Assembly: GCF_001673315.1 (NCBI RefSeq)
Contig: NZ_LZLQ01000111.1
Coordinates: 1 to 64,000 of the forward strand
Direction of reading: 5' to 3'
Length of the DNA stretch: 64,000 nucleotides
Source of the DNA: Mycobacterium asiaticum
GTDB lineage: Bacteria > Actinomycetota > Actinomycetes > Mycobacteriales > Mycobacteriaceae
In this document: piece after piece, positions 8,581-17,355 of the stretch
Layout: each line of letters opens with the position of its first letter
Position numbering within the stretch: the first letter of the stretch is position 1
The notes under the pieces: generated by a model
Told to the model about the DNA's origin: nothing
Database searches by the model: none
What the model saw: only the letters and a program-made list of their open reading frames with translations
Translations under genes and position numbers: made by a program

Positions 8581-8826
8581 ATGCAGTCGACGATGTACCG
8601 GATCTGCATTCGGGGCCGTGTCAGTGAACGGCTCGGCTGCGCACTGGAAGGAATGCGCCTGGAGGCAGGTGCAGCCGAAACCGTGTTCACCGGTGAAATT
8701 CGCGACCAGTCGGAGCTTTACGGACTCCTCGACCGAGTTCGTGACCTTGGTCTTGAGCTCGTCAGCGTACAACCGCAGTCCGCGGCGGACCGCACGGCAA
8801 CGACCGCGATCAGAAGGGACCTGTAA
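8581..8826 (+). CDS. Small hypothetical protein, 81 residues
   Basis: The start at 8581 is supported by a good Shine-Dalgarno (ggagga, 5 bp upstream) and by operator copy B just before it. The sequence looks like a small alpha/beta domain, with strands around MYRICIRGRV and ETVFTGEI and a helix around ELYGLLDRVRDLGLELVSV. This resembles ACT-like or ferredoxin-like small domains, but I cannot assign a family. The stop overlaps the next start (TAATG), so it is coupled to the quinone oxidoreductase at 8826. Confidence 0.7.
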   Translation: MQSTMYRICIRGRVSERLGCALEGMRLEAGAAETVFTGEIRDQSELYGLLDRVRDLGLELVSVQPQSAADRTATTAIRRDL

Positions 8827-9755
8827 TGCAAGCCATTACTGTTTCGGATCGTGACGCTGGTGTCGCTGGCCTGTCGTTGACCGACATCCCGTATCCCGAG
8901 CCGGCTGACAACGAGGTCGTCGTGCGGGTACACGCCGCGGGTTTCACACGCGGGGAGCTTGATTGGCCGCACACCTGGATCGACCGTGCGGGCCGGGACC
9001 GGACGCCAAGCGTGCCCGGCCATGAACTGTCCGGCGTCGTAGTTGAGTTGGGTTACGGGACTACGCTTTTGAGCGTCGGACAGCGGGTGTTCGGGATCAC
9101 CGACTGGGCTCGCAACGGCTCGCTCGCGGAGTACACCGCCGTGGAAGCCCGTAATCTCGCACCGCTGCCGATAGACATCGACCATACCGTGGCGGCGGCG
9201 CTGCCCATCTCTGGTTTGGCTGCCTGGCAGGGGCTGTTCGACCACGCCCGCCTCGCCGCCGGACAAACGGTGCTGATCCACGGTGTTTCGGGCGGGGTCG
9301 GGTCGATTGCGGTGCAGCTCGCTCGCGAGGTCGGCGCACGCGTCATCGGTACCGGCCGAACCTCAGACCGAGACCGCGCCGACGAGATCGGCGTCCATAA
9401 GTTCATCGACCTGGACACCGAAAAGCTATCGGAAGCAGGGGAAGTCGACGTCGTGTTCGATGTCATCGGCGGAGAGATCCTCGCCCGCTCGGCCGAACTG
9501 GTGCGGGGCGGTGGAACGCTTGTCACCATCGCCGAGCCGCCCAAGGCCCTGCCGCGTGATGGGCGGGCGATTTTCTTCCTAGTGGAAGTAGACCGCGCCC
9601 AGCTCGCCGAACTCGCTGCGCGAGTACGCGATGGACGCCTCACCCCGGTGGTGGGTGCGGTACTGCCCCTGGCCGAAGCTGCCGCTGCATTCGCTCCCAG
9701 CAAGCGAATCGCAGGCAAGACGATCCTGCGCGTAGCCGAACACCGAGAAGGATGA
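8826..9755 (+). CDS. NADPH:quinone oxidoreductase-like zinc-free MDR protein
   Basis: The 309-residue protein is a medium-chain dehydrogenase/reductase of the quinone-reductase branch. It has an N-terminal GroES-like domain (PGHELSGVV near residue 63) and a Rossmann domain with the nucleotide loop HGVSGGVGSIAVQLAREVGA near residue 155. The catalytic and structural zinc cysteines of alcohol dehydrogenases are absent. Such enzymes reduce quinones or enones with NADPH. It is coupled to the small protein at 8581, so both should be controlled by operator copy B. The substrate is unknown. Confidence 0.88.
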   Translation: MQAITVSDRDAGVAGLSLTDIPYPEPADNEVVVRVHAAGFTRGELDWPHTWIDRAGRDRTPSVPGHELSGVVVELGYGTTLLSVGQRVFGITDWARNGSLAEYTAVEARNLAPLPIDIDHTVAAALPISGLAAWQGLFDHARLAAGQTVLIHGVSGGVGSIAVQLAREVGARVIGTGRTSDRDRADEIGVHKFIDLDTEKLSEAGEVDVVFDVIGGEILARSAELVRGGGTLVTIAEPPKALPRDGRAIFFLVEVDRAQLAELAARVRDGRLTPVVGAVLPLAEAAAAFAPSKRIAGKTILRVAEHREG

Positions 9756-9849
9756 ACATGGCGAGACTGCGCGCGTACGGGGGGCATCGGACGTCGTGCG
9801 GTTACGTCGGCTGGCCGCACTAGACCTCTCGAGGGAAAGCAGGCAACAA

Positions 9850-10284
9850 ATGGCCTTAAAAATGCCGGTTTTCGCACTGACCGTCGCGGTGTTGCTCGCG
9901 TCTGCTTGCCACGCCCAGTCGGCACCGGAGAGCTCGAATCAAAAGCCGGTGGTCCGCTCGGTCTTCAATCAGACGACCAATATTCCGGGAAAGTCACTTG
10001 AAGCAGTGACTGTCAACTATCCACCGGGAGCCAAAAGCGGGCCGCACCACCATGCCAGGTCGGCGTTCATCATGGCGTACGTGATTTCCGGAGCGATCCG
10101 GAGCCAAGTCGAAGGTGAGCCAGCACGCGTCTATCACCCCGGCGAGACGTGGAGTGAAGCGCCCGGGGCGCACCACACGGTCAGTGAAAATGCCAGCGCC
10201 ACCGAACCAGCTGAATTGCTCGCAGTGTTCTTGGTTGATACCGGAGACGGCCCGCTCACCACCGACGACAACGCAACAAGATGA
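9850..10284 (+). CDS. Secreted cupin-domain lipoprotein
   Basis: The 144-residue product starts at ATG 9850. A hydrophobic signal (residues 5-17) ends in LASAC, a lipobox with the modified Cys near residue 18. The rest is a single cupin: motif 1 PHHHARSAFIMAYVISG and motif 2 HPGETWSEAPGAHHTV supply the usual metal-binding histidines. Extracytoplasmic single-domain cupins are often annotated as putative dioxygenases or sugar-binding proteins, and neither can be chosen from sequence. It lies 94 bp after the quinone oxidoreductase, on the same strand. Confidence 0.8.
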   Translation: MALKMPVFALTVAVLLASACHAQSAPESSNQKPVVRSVFNQTTNIPGKSLEAVTVNYPPGAKSGPHHHARSAFIMAYVISGAIRSQVEGEPARVYHPGETWSEAPGAHHTVSENASATEPAELLAVFLVDTGDGPLTTDDNATR

Positions 10285-10364
10285 GGCAGCGCGTCACCGA
10301 CGGAAACTGTTCGCACCGATCGGCATTCACACTTGCACGACGCTCCGGATTACGAGAGAAGCCC

Positions 10365-10961
10365 ATGCGCACCCCTGATCCGACCCGAATCGTCCGGATG
10401 GCACTGCGATTCTCGCTGGCGGCGGCCTTTTTGTCCGCTGTCGCCGACCGGTTCGGTTGGTGGAAACGGTTCGGACAGGGAAGCTGGGGGAGCATGGCCC
10501 GCTTCGCCGAATACACTCACCAGCTTGTCCCGTTTGCTTCTGGATGGCTATTGACCGTCATCGTGTGGGTTGCCACCGCCACCGAAGCAACCCTGGGAGT
10601 CCTACTCATCGCGGGCTGGTGGCCGAAACTCGTCGGGACGGCGACTTGCTTGGTGCTCATGGTCTTTGGAACGGCGATGGCCGTATCCCTCGGGATCGAA
10701 TCACCGCTGAGTTACAGCGTCTTCTCAGCGGCGAGTGCGGCCGCGGCCTACGCGGTGCTCGGCACAACATCCACGACATCCGCTACATCCACGACATCCG
10801 CTACATCCACGACATCCGCGACATCCACGAGATCGTTGTCCCACACCACTGGACCTCATTCAATCCGGAAACTTTCAACCGTTTGGAGCCGGCTCGTTGT
10901 GACGGGTGAGTCTGACGGCCACACACTCGTGAGCGAACCGAGGATAGATGAAAGCCGGTAA
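10365..10961 (+). CDS. DoxX-like membrane protein with a repeat-bearing tail
   Basis: This is a membrane protein of about 198 residues with four hydrophobic helices (near residues 12-30, 55-75, 80-105 and 110-130), typical of DoxX/DoxD-type quinone-linked proteins. The ATG at 10365 has gagagaag upstream; a start at 10281 overlapping the cupin is also open. After the last helix the protein carries a Thr/Ser/Ala tail encoded by an 18-bp tandem repeat, then a basic tail. It overlaps the next gene by 14 bp. DoxX proteins often accompany oxidoreductases in stress or detoxification operons. Confidence 0.75.
   Translation: MRTPDPTRIVRMALRFSLAAAFLSAVADRFGWWKRFGQGSWGSMARFAEYTHQLVPFASGWLLTVIVWVATATEATLGVLLIAGWWPKLVGTATCLVLMVFGTAMAVSLGIESPLSYSVFSAASAAAAYAVLGTTSTTSATSTTSATSTTSATSTRSLSHTTGPHSIRKLSTVWSRLVVTGESDGHTLVSEPRIDESR
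10767..10834 (+). repeat. 18-bp tandem repeat inside the DoxX-like gene
   Basis: The unit acatccacgacatccgct occurs at 10767-10784, 10785-10802 and 10803-10820 (the last with t to g), with a partial fourth copy to about 10834. The length is a multiple of three, so the array stays in frame and encodes a Thr/Ser/Ala repeat. It is a minisatellite that may vary in copy number between strains. Confidence 0.9.
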
Positions 10962-12426
10962 AGACTTCGACGTGATCGTCGTGGGTGGCGGCGTGGGCGG
11001 AGTGGCCGCAGTGCGAAAGCTCGCGTCCCTGGGCCTTTCGGTGGCGCTCGTTGAGGATCGCCTGGTCGGTGGGGAGTGTCACTACTGGGGCTGCAACCCG
11101 AGCAAGACGCTGCTCCGCCCAATTGAGGTGTTCAACCTCGCGAAGGCGGTCCCTGGTGTGCGAGAGGCTATTTCGGACGCCAGATTGGATGTTGCGGCGG
11201 TCTTCGCGAAACGCGACGCGATCATTGAAAATCTCTCGGACCAAGACCGATCAGCGTCGCTGCGCGAAGCCGGTGCAGCGGTGTTTCATGGGTTCGGCCG
11301 GTTGAACGGCGAACGAACGGTGCGGGTGGCTTATGCCGTGGGAGATACCACCGAAGCCGTCTTGACTGCACGCCACGCGGTGGTGCTGGCCACCGGCACG
11401 CGCCCTAACGTGCCACAGATACCCGGGTTGGCGCAGGCACGCCCTTGGACCAATCGTGATGTGACGACTATGACAGAGGTGCCACCACGGGCACTGGTGG
11501 TGGGTGGCGGTCCTGTCGGTGTCGAGTTCGCGACCATCCTGACCGGATTAGGCTCTGCGGTAACGCTTCTGGTGCGTGGGAGCACCCTTCTGCCGCGCTG
11601 CGAACCCGAAGTGCACGAACTGGTCGCGCAGGCGTTGCGGAGCCAGGGCGTCACGATTCACTTGGAGACCGAGTTGTCGGCGGTATCGCGTCCCGCGGCG
11701 GACGGCCCTGTTACCGCAACTTTTAACCGCAAGACCATCGAGGTAGACGAGCTCATCCTGGCTGCCGGGCGGCACACCAATACCGACAACATCGGACTGG
11801 AAACACTCGGCCTGCCCAGCGGCGGGTTCGTCGCCGTCAACGACCATCTCCAGGCGGTCGGTGTCGCAGGGGACTGGCTCTATGCTCTGGGAGACACCAC
11901 CGGGCGGGCTCGGCTGTCCCATATCTCGACCTACCATGGGCGCCTCGTGGCCGAGATCATCGCGGCCCGGGCGGCGGGCCGAGAACTGTCCGAGAACGAG
12001 TTGAGTGCCCGTGATGCCGGCAGCCTTGCCCAGGTCATTTTCACTGAGCCGCAAGTGGCTTGGGTCGGGCGGACGGAAAGCCGAGCCCGCGGGGAAGGAT
12101 TTGCGGTACGGACCCGAACGGCCCATTACCCAGGCACACTGTCATTCCTGGCCCTGTTCAGGGAGGGCTTCCACGGATGGGCGAAATTGGTCATCGACGC
12201 CGAGACCAACACGCTGCTCGGAGCGACGTTCGTCGGCCCGGAATTCTCGGAACTGGTCCAAGCAGCCACCCTGGCCATCGTCGCGAAGGTCCCGGTCAGT
12301 CTCCTACGCCACGCGGTCGCGCCACACCCGACGGTGAACCAAATCTGGGATCTGCTCGTCGCCCAAGAGTCCGAGCTTGCCCCGCTATCGAAAAGCGAGT
12401 CGCAGCAAGCCCAGAAGAGCGCATAA
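10948..12426 (+). CDS. FAD-dependent pyridine nucleotide-disulfide oxidoreductase, class I
   Basis: This 492-residue flavoprotein belongs to the dihydrolipoamide dehydrogenase/mercuric reductase family. The FAD loop is GGGVGGVAAVRKLASLG, followed by the redox-active disulfide GGECHYWGCNPSK (Cys-x4-Cys, near residues 44-49). The second nucleotide loop is GGGPVGVEFA near residue 190, and ALGDTTG closes the FAD site. In the C-terminal interface the usual HPTxxE motif reads HPTVNQ, so the Glu partner of the catalytic His is Gln. That argues against a standard lipoamide dehydrogenase. It overlaps the DoxX gene by 14 bp. It probably reduces a thiol, quinone or metal substrate of this island. Confidence 0.88.
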   Translation: MKAGKDFDVIVVGGGVGGVAAVRKLASLGLSVALVEDRLVGGECHYWGCNPSKTLLRPIEVFNLAKAVPGVREAISDARLDVAAVFAKRDAIIENLSDQDRSASLREAGAAVFHGFGRLNGERTVRVAYAVGDTTEAVLTARHAVVLATGTRPNVPQIPGLAQARPWTNRDVTTMTEVPPRALVVGGGPVGVEFATILTGLGSAVTLLVRGSTLLPRCEPEVHELVAQALRSQGVTIHLETELSAVSRPAADGPVTATFNRKTIEVDELILAAGRHTNTDNIGLETLGLPSGGFVAVNDHLQAVGVAGDWLYALGDTTGRARLSHISTYHGRLVAEIIAARAAGRELSENELSARDAGSLAQVIFTEPQVAWVGRTESRARGEGFAVRTRTAHYPGTLSFLALFREGFHGWAKLVIDAETNTLLGATFVGPEFSELVQAATLAIVAKVPVSLLRHAVAPHPTVNQIWDLLVAQESELAPLSKSESQQAQKSA

Positions 12427-12454
12427 GCGAATCAAATCCATGAGAGGAAATACG

Positions 12455-12487
12455 ATGAACCACGAGTGGCCGGTCGTCGCAGCGTGA
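12455..12487 (+). CDS. Possible 10-codon leader ORF before the MDR gene
   Basis: An ATG at 12455 has the best Shine-Dalgarno in the region (gagaggaaa, 12442-12450) but opens only ten codons (MNHEWPVVAA) before TGA at 12485-12487. The TGA lies 2 bp before the likely ATG (12490) of the next gene, in another frame. It may be a short leader that couples translation, or the relic of an indel. Confidence 0.35.
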   Translation: MNHEWPVVAA

Positions 12488-12489
12488 CC

Positions 12490-13464
12490 ATGCTGGTAGC
12501 GGGGGTCCGCACGCTCGGCGGCAAAGTGGAGATCCTGGAACTGGACGACCCGCGACCGTTGGCGGCCGACGAGGTCCTCATCGACATTCGCAGCGCCGGG
12601 GTTGGCAACTGGGACAACATCGTTCGTTACGGCGGTTGGGACGTGGGCACGAGGCCGCCGCTAGCTCTCGGAGTTGAGGCCGCCGGGGTCATCGCGGCCG
12701 TCGGTGCTCAGCCGAGCGGATTCAAAGTGGGCGATGAGGTGCTATGCCACCCCGTACCCCTACGCGACCAGGGCACGTGGGCGCCGACCGTGATCGCACC
12801 CGTCGCATCGCTCGCCCACAAACCACCCGAGCTTTCGTGGGAGACCGCAGCAATCTTTCCCGTACCGGCCTTGACCGCCGAGCAGGTGGTCGCCGAGGCA
12901 TTAGCCCTGAGCGGTGGAGAAACATTGCTTGTTCATGGCGCGGGCGGAATCACCGGCGGGCTCATCGTCCAGCTTGCCGCCCTGCGCGGGGTCGATGTGC
13001 TCGCCACCGCCGGACCGCGCAGCGCCGACCGGGTCCGCGGCCACGGCGCCCGCGAAGTGATCGACTACCGCGATCCGCTATGGCCCCAACGCGCAAGGGC
13101 ATTGGCGAACGACTCCGTCGACGCGGTCGCCAACGCGGCCTTGGGCGGTGCTGCTGCGGCGATGACCGCGCTTTCCGACGGCGGCCGACTGGCCACCATC
13201 ACCCCCGACCCGCCCGCATCTACCCGCGGGATCACCGTCACCGCGGTTTACGTCCGCTCCGACGGAGCCCAACTCGACCGCCTCACCGCGCTACTCGCCT
13301 CCCATCGGTTGAGCATGCCGACCCCGCGTGCCTGCGGCCTCGATCAAGCCGCCGCCGCCCTCGCGCATGTCGTCGCCGGCCACGAGGCCAGCGGAGTCGT
13401 CATCGCGAAAGACATCTCAGGAACTCAGTCGAACAAACCCCACACCACCAAGGAGTCTCGATGA
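12490..13464 (+). CDS. Zinc-free MDR oxidoreductase (quinone reductase/enone reductase-like)
   Basis: This is an MDR protein of about 324 residues with GroES-like and Rossmann domains. It contains GVEAAGVIAAVG near residue 65 and the nucleotide loop HGAGGITGGLIVQLAALRG near residue 150. Zinc ligands are not in the usual places. The start is uncertain: ATG 12490 directly follows a ten-codon leader, and GTG 12466 in the same frame is also open. The stop overlaps the RidA-like gene by 4 bp, so MDR, RidA and nitroreductase are translationally coupled. The substrate is unknown; the context suggests an electrophilic carbonyl or quinone. Confidence 0.85.
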   Translation: MLVAGVRTLGGKVEILELDDPRPLAADEVLIDIRSAGVGNWDNIVRYGGWDVGTRPPLALGVEAAGVIAAVGAQPSGFKVGDEVLCHPVPLRDQGTWAPTVIAPVASLAHKPPELSWETAAIFPVPALTAEQVVAEALALSGGETLLVHGAGGITGGLIVQLAALRGVDVLATAGPRSADRVRGHGAREVIDYRDPLWPQRARALANDSVDAVANAALGGAAAAMTALSDGGRLATITPDPPASTRGITVTAVYVRSDGAQLDRLTALLASHRLSMPTPRACGLDQAAAALAHVVAGHEASGVVIAKDISGTQSNKPHTTKESR

Positions 13465-13850
13465 CCACAATTACCCCGATCCGCACCGGAGTGGCCGACC
13501 ACATCGGACACTATGCCGACGCTGTCGCCGTATCCGGCCGCGGCACACAGATTTTCGTCTCCGGCACACCTGGGGTGCGCGAAGACGGCACCCTGCCTGA
13601 AGACTTCACCGACGAAGCCCGCCAGTGCTGGGCCAACGTCGAAGCCGCGCTCGGCAAGGCCGGCGCCAAACTCACCGACATCGTCTACATGCGCCAATGG
13701 GTCACCAGCCGTGACAACGCGGCCGCCTACCTGGCCGTGAGCAAAGAATTCATCCAGCACCGACCCGCCGCCATGTTCGCCATCATCGACGGGCTGGTGT
13801 GGCCCAACATCCGGGTGGAGGTCGAAGTGACGGCCATCCTGCCGGCATGA
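13461..13850 (+). CDS. RidA/YjgF-family protein lacking the canonical Arg
   Basis: The 129-residue protein is a single RidA-fold domain, recognised from IFVSGTPGVREDGTLPEDF, the following WANVEAALGKAGAKLTDIV, and the terminal VEVEVTAILPA. Archetypal RidA deaminases use an Arg within an RPARS-like motif. Here that position reads RPAAM, so the imine-hydrolysing Arg is missing and the protein probably belongs to another Rid subgroup. It overlaps both neighbours by 4 bp (ATGA at each end), indicating tight stoichiometric expression with the MDR protein and nitroreductase. A second RidA-like gene lies at 19045. Confidence 0.85.
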   Translation: MTTITPIRTGVADHIGHYADAVAVSGRGTQIFVSGTPGVREDGTLPEDFTDEARQCWANVEAALGKAGAKLTDIVYMRQWVTSRDNAAAYLAVSKEFIQHRPAAMFAIIDGLVWPNIRVEVEVTAILPA

Positions 13851-14512
13851 GCGATTACCCGATCGTCGACCTGTCCACCGACGAACTGCTGACCACGACC
13901 CGATCGGTGCGCAAACGTCTCGATTTGACCAAACCCGTTCCCATCGGACTGATCCGGGAATGCCTGGATATCGCGGTGCAGGCACCGACCTCGGCCAACG
14001 TGCAGAACTGGAGCTTCCTCGTGGTCACCGACACCGAACAGCGCCGCGCCATCGCCGATGTCTACCGCCGCACGTGGGACGCGATCGTCGCGTCGCCGTT
14101 CGCGGTCGCCGATCGGTTCAAGGACAACCCCGCCCGCAATCGCGAGCAGCGCAAAGTGTCCGACAGCGCGGCGTACCTCGCTGAACACATCGGCGAGGTT
14201 CCCGTCTTGATGATCCCGTGCGTCGAGGTCATTGACGGCGACGGCGCGCTGACGCGCGAAAACGCCAATCAATATTGGAGTTCGGTGATGCCGGCCACGT
14301 GGAGCTACATGCTGGCCGCGCGTTCGCGGGGCCTGGGAACCACGTGGACCGGGGTGACCATCATGGCCGACGGCGAGATGCGGGCCATCCTCGGACTGCC
14401 CGACAACGTCTATCACGCCACGACGATCCCCACCGCCTATTACACCGGCACGACCTTCCGCCGCGCCAGACGGGTTCCGCTCGATGACGTGCTGCATTTC
14501 GACCGGTGGTGA
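13847..14512 (+). CDS. Nitroreductase-family FMN oxidoreductase
   Basis: This 221-residue nitroreductase-fold protein has the N-terminal signature TTRSVRKRLD and the FMN-binding segment QAPTSANVQNWSFLVV near residues 45-60. A Gly-rich RGLGTTWTG follows near 165. The family reduces nitro groups, quinones or enones with NAD(P)H through FMN. It is coupled by ATGA overlap to the RidA-like gene. The C-terminus is RRVPLDDVLHFDRW. Confidence 0.88.
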   Translation: MSDYPIVDLSTDELLTTTRSVRKRLDLTKPVPIGLIRECLDIAVQAPTSANVQNWSFLVVTDTEQRRAIADVYRRTWDAIVASPFAVADRFKDNPARNREQRKVSDSAAYLAEHIGEVPVLMIPCVEVIDGDGALTRENANQYWSSVMPATWSYMLAARSRGLGTTWTGVTIMADGEMRAILGLPDNVYHATTIPTAYYTGTTFRRARRVPLDDVLHFDRW

Positions 14513-14615
14513 GCGGTCCACCGCAGTGATCCGGCGGGGCGGTTCGTCAGTGTGGGAGCGAAAGATCTAGGAGGACAACGATTAACCGCGATCACGACGA
14601 CCTTCGGCCCCTGCA

Positions 14616-16085
14616 GTGACGTTGCGCGACGCGGCACCGACCAGCCGCGCGATGGTGGTTGCGGTGACGGTGTCGATGGTCGCGTTCCTCGACTCCACCG
14701 TCGTCAACCTGGCGTTGCCGGCCGTCGAGCATGACCTCGGTGGTGGCCTGGCCGCGCAGCAATGGATCATCGACGGCTACCTGTTGGCGATGGCGGCCGC
14801 GATTCTGCCCGGCGGATCCATCTCGGATCTGTTCGGGCGCGTTCCGGTGATGCGGTTCGGGCTGTTGGCTTTCGGGGTGGGCTCGGTCCTGGCGGCTGTT
14901 GCCACTTCACCGGCGACGTTGATCACCGCGCGCCTCATCCAGGGCCTGGGCGCGGCGTTCCTCGTACCGGGGTCGCTGGCGCTGATTAACTCGGTCTTCG
15001 ACAAAGCACACCAGTCCGCCGCGATCGGCGTCTGGACCGGGTGGACGGGCATCGCCTTCGCGTTGGGCCCCCTGCTGGGTGGATTGTGCGTTGATTTCCT
15101 TGGCTGGCGTTGGATTTTCGTGCTGTCGGCGATACCCATGGGGATCGGGTATGCACTGACGTTCTGGCTGTGCCCGATGTCGGGGCGGGTCGACGGTGCC
15201 CATGTCGACGTCGCGGGGGTGGTCCTGTCGGCGGTCGGGCTGGGCGCAAGTGTGTACGCGCTGATCGAATCGCAACGCGACGGCTGGACCGACCCGATGG
15301 TCATGACACCTTTGGTGATCGGAATTGTCGCGTTGGTCGGCTTCGTATGGTGGCAGCACCGCAGCAGGGCCCCGATGCTTCCGTTGCCGCTGTTCACCTT
15401 TCGGAACTTCACAGCCGCCAATGTGGTCACCGCCTTCGTCTACGGCGCGCTGACGCTGGGCTCGCTGGCCGTTACCCTCTACACCCAAGGAGTCGGCGGC
15501 TACTCGGCCACTGCGGCCGGACTCGCCACCCTGCCGATCCCGGCGTTGTCGTTCGTGTTCGCCCGTCATGTCGGCCGCGTCGCCGCTCGGGTGGGACCAC
15601 GCGCCTTCCTGATCGCCGGTCCCACTTTGGCGGGGATTGGGTTGTTGCTGATCCGCCCGAAACCTCATGGGTTCCACGCGATCACCGACTTGGTTCCCGG
15701 GATGACCGTACTGGGCGTCGGGCTGGTTGCGACAATCACACCGCTGACCTCGGCGATGCTGTCCTCAGTGCCGACCGAACACAGCGGCTCGGCGTCGGCG
15801 GTCAACAACGCCGTCTCGCGACTGGCCGTGCTCATGTCGATCGGGTCCATGGGCTTGATCACCGCCGGCACTGCGAGTGCCGCCGGATTAGCCCACGTGT
15901 TGGAGGTGAGCGCCGCACTATTCGCACTGGGCGCGTTGTGCGCCGCGCTGTTGATAACCAATCCGTCCTCCGGATGCGGACCTGTCCCATGCGACATCGC
16001 GGCGTTGTGCCGCGACCGGCCCGGTGTACAACCGGCGCTGGCCAGCAGCCCTTCTGCCGCAACCGAACCGACCTCTCCCCGTTGA
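14616..16085 (+). CDS. MFS drug/proton antiporter, DHA2 (EmrB/QacA) type
   Basis: The 489-residue membrane protein has about 14 predicted helices and starts with the DHA2 signature LDSTVVNLALPAVEHDLGG in helix 1. QWIIDGYLL follows, and a motif A-like loop GGSISDLFGR comes after helix 2. These transporters export toxic organic compounds against protons. The GTG at 14616 is only weakly supported. A strong Shine-Dalgarno (aggagg, about 14572) lies upstream but is followed by no ATG in the right frame, so the exact start is uncertain. As the exporter of the island, it fits removal of the compound or metabolite handled by the enzymes. Confidence 0.85.
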   Translation: MTLRDAAPTSRAMVVAVTVSMVAFLDSTVVNLALPAVEHDLGGGLAAQQWIIDGYLLAMAAAILPGGSISDLFGRVPVMRFGLLAFGVGSVLAAVATSPATLITARLIQGLGAAFLVPGSLALINSVFDKAHQSAAIGVWTGWTGIAFALGPLLGGLCVDFLGWRWIFVLSAIPMGIGYALTFWLCPMSGRVDGAHVDVAGVVLSAVGLGASVYALIESQRDGWTDPMVMTPLVIGIVALVGFVWWQHRSRAPMLPLPLFTFRNFTAANVVTAFVYGALTLGSLAVTLYTQGVGGYSATAAGLATLPIPALSFVFARHVGRVAARVGPRAFLIAGPTLAGIGLLLIRPKPHGFHAITDLVPGMTVLGVGLVATITPLTSAMLSSVPTEHSGSASAVNNAVSRLAVLMSIGSMGLITAGTASAAGLAHVLEVSAALFALGALCAALLITNPSSGCGPVPCDIAALCRDRPGVQPALASSPSAATEPTSPR

Positions 16086-16205
16086 TCCTTCACACACTGA
16101 TAAGACCGTGCCGTGGCCGTTCGTACGACATAACAAGTTGGAGGACTTCCTTAGCTGACGGGTTACATGCCGAAACCCGAATTCGCTTACGCGGCCGTGC
16201 ATTAT

Positions 16206-16246
16206 TCACCCGGGTGAATCTGCGGTTGGGGGATGACACCTCACCC
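16206..16246. promoter_or_regulatory. Composite operator, copy C (in the 16086-16451 gap)
   Basis: TCACCCGGGTGA lies at 16206-16217. The second element is ggggga at 16228 (one base closer, T changed to G) and TCACCC lies at 16241-16246. The spacing between these last two is the same 13 bp as in copies B and D. It lies 246 bp upstream of the compact quinone oxidoreductase at 16452. Apart from this element I see nothing definite in the 366-bp gap. Confidence 0.75.
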
Positions 16247-16451
16247 GGTCTTGCCGCACTCTCAAGACATCCAGATCCACGCGGGGTTGTCAGACCGCGT
16301 GCGGGCGTCCTAGCTGAGGTGCGTTTGTGGCGTACATAGTGGTTTCAAGTGCGTTCAGCGAGGTCGCGAATTGAGCTACCGCTGCCCCGAAGAGACAGTC
16401 CAGTAGCGCTTTCGGTTGTTGTTGTGAGATCCCGTCTACGAAGGAGACTTG

Positions 16452-17180
16452 ATGAAGGCCCTACGCCAGCACGCTGATGGGTTGCGGCTCGAGGAGATTG
16501 CCCGACCCGAACCAGGTCCCGACGAGGTGCTCGTTCGCGTCCACGCGGCGGCGATCACGCGGGATGAGCTGACCTGGTCGGCCGATCGGCTGCCTGCGAC
16601 TCCCTCCTATGAGCTGTGTGGCGTCGTCGAGTCGACAGGCGAGGAGGTGATCGCACTGACGCCGTTTGATCGCGATGGCGTCGCCGCCGAGTTCGCGGCG
16701 GTCCCGAAATCCCTACTCGCGCCCAAACCTTCCGCACTAACTGTTGAGCAGGCGGCAGCGCTTCCGATGCCTGGGACAACCGCGTGGCAGGCGCTGGTCG
16801 TTCACGGCAACGTCAGAAGGGGCGAGCGGGTGCTAATCACCGGCGCGCGTGGGGGAGTCGGGCACATTGCCGCCCAACTCGCCCGTAACCTGGGGGCGGT
16901 TTTGGTCGAAGAAGGCGAGGCCTGTGACCTCCTTTTCGACACCACCGGCGGGGATGCGCTCGCACGTAGTGCCGACGGCGCCGCGCGGGTCGTCACGATC
17001 GCTGCTGAGGCGCCCGGGGCCCAGTACTTCGTTGTGGAGCCGGACGGTGCGCAGCTCAGCGCATTGCCAGAACTACAGCCGCAGATTGACAGCGTCTTTC
17101 CGCTGGACCAGTTCGAAGCGGCTTTCGCTCGCACCACCGAGCACGGCAAGCGCGGAAAGGTTGTGCTTCGCGTCTCCTAG
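16452..17180 (+). CDS. Compact quinone-oxidoreductase-like MDR protein
   Basis: The 242-residue protein is clearly related to the MDR protein at 8826. It has a GroES-like N-terminus, LPMPGTTAWQALVVHGNVRR and the nucleotide loop GARGGVGHIAAQLARNLGA. It is about 65 residues shorter. The segment after the first Rossmann unit is missing: the sequence goes almost directly from NLGAVLVEEGE to CDLLFDTTGG. It ends normally with GKRGKVVLRVS, so it looks like a genuinely compact form rather than a truncation. ATG 16452 follows aaggagac. It is the first gene behind operator copy C. Confidence 0.85.
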   Translation: MKALRQHADGLRLEEIARPEPGPDEVLVRVHAAAITRDELTWSADRLPATPSYELCGVVESTGEEVIALTPFDRDGVAAEFAAVPKSLLAPKPSALTVEQAAALPMPGTTAWQALVVHGNVRRGERVLITGARGGVGHIAAQLARNLGAVLVEEGEACDLLFDTTGGDALARSADGAARVVTIAAEAPGAQYFVVEPDGAQLSALPELQPQIDSVFPLDQFEAAFARTTEHGKRGKVVLRVS

Positions 17181-17355
17181 GTCAAGCGTGCCGTCCGACT
17201 CGGTCGTTCGGCCACCGGCCTGATGGTGGTGACGATTTCATCGGCGCCCGCCTGATGCGGTGCGAGCGGGCGCGGCAGATAGTACGACCGGCACTCAGAC
17301 CGGAACCGTCGCGAGATCCATTTGTTCGCGCTTCCGTTCACGGTGCCGGAATTAC

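Noticed and set aside
14986..16339. Several long open frames overlapping the MFS gene on both strands
   Set aside because: They lack domains and are Arg-rich shadows of a high-GC membrane-protein gene.
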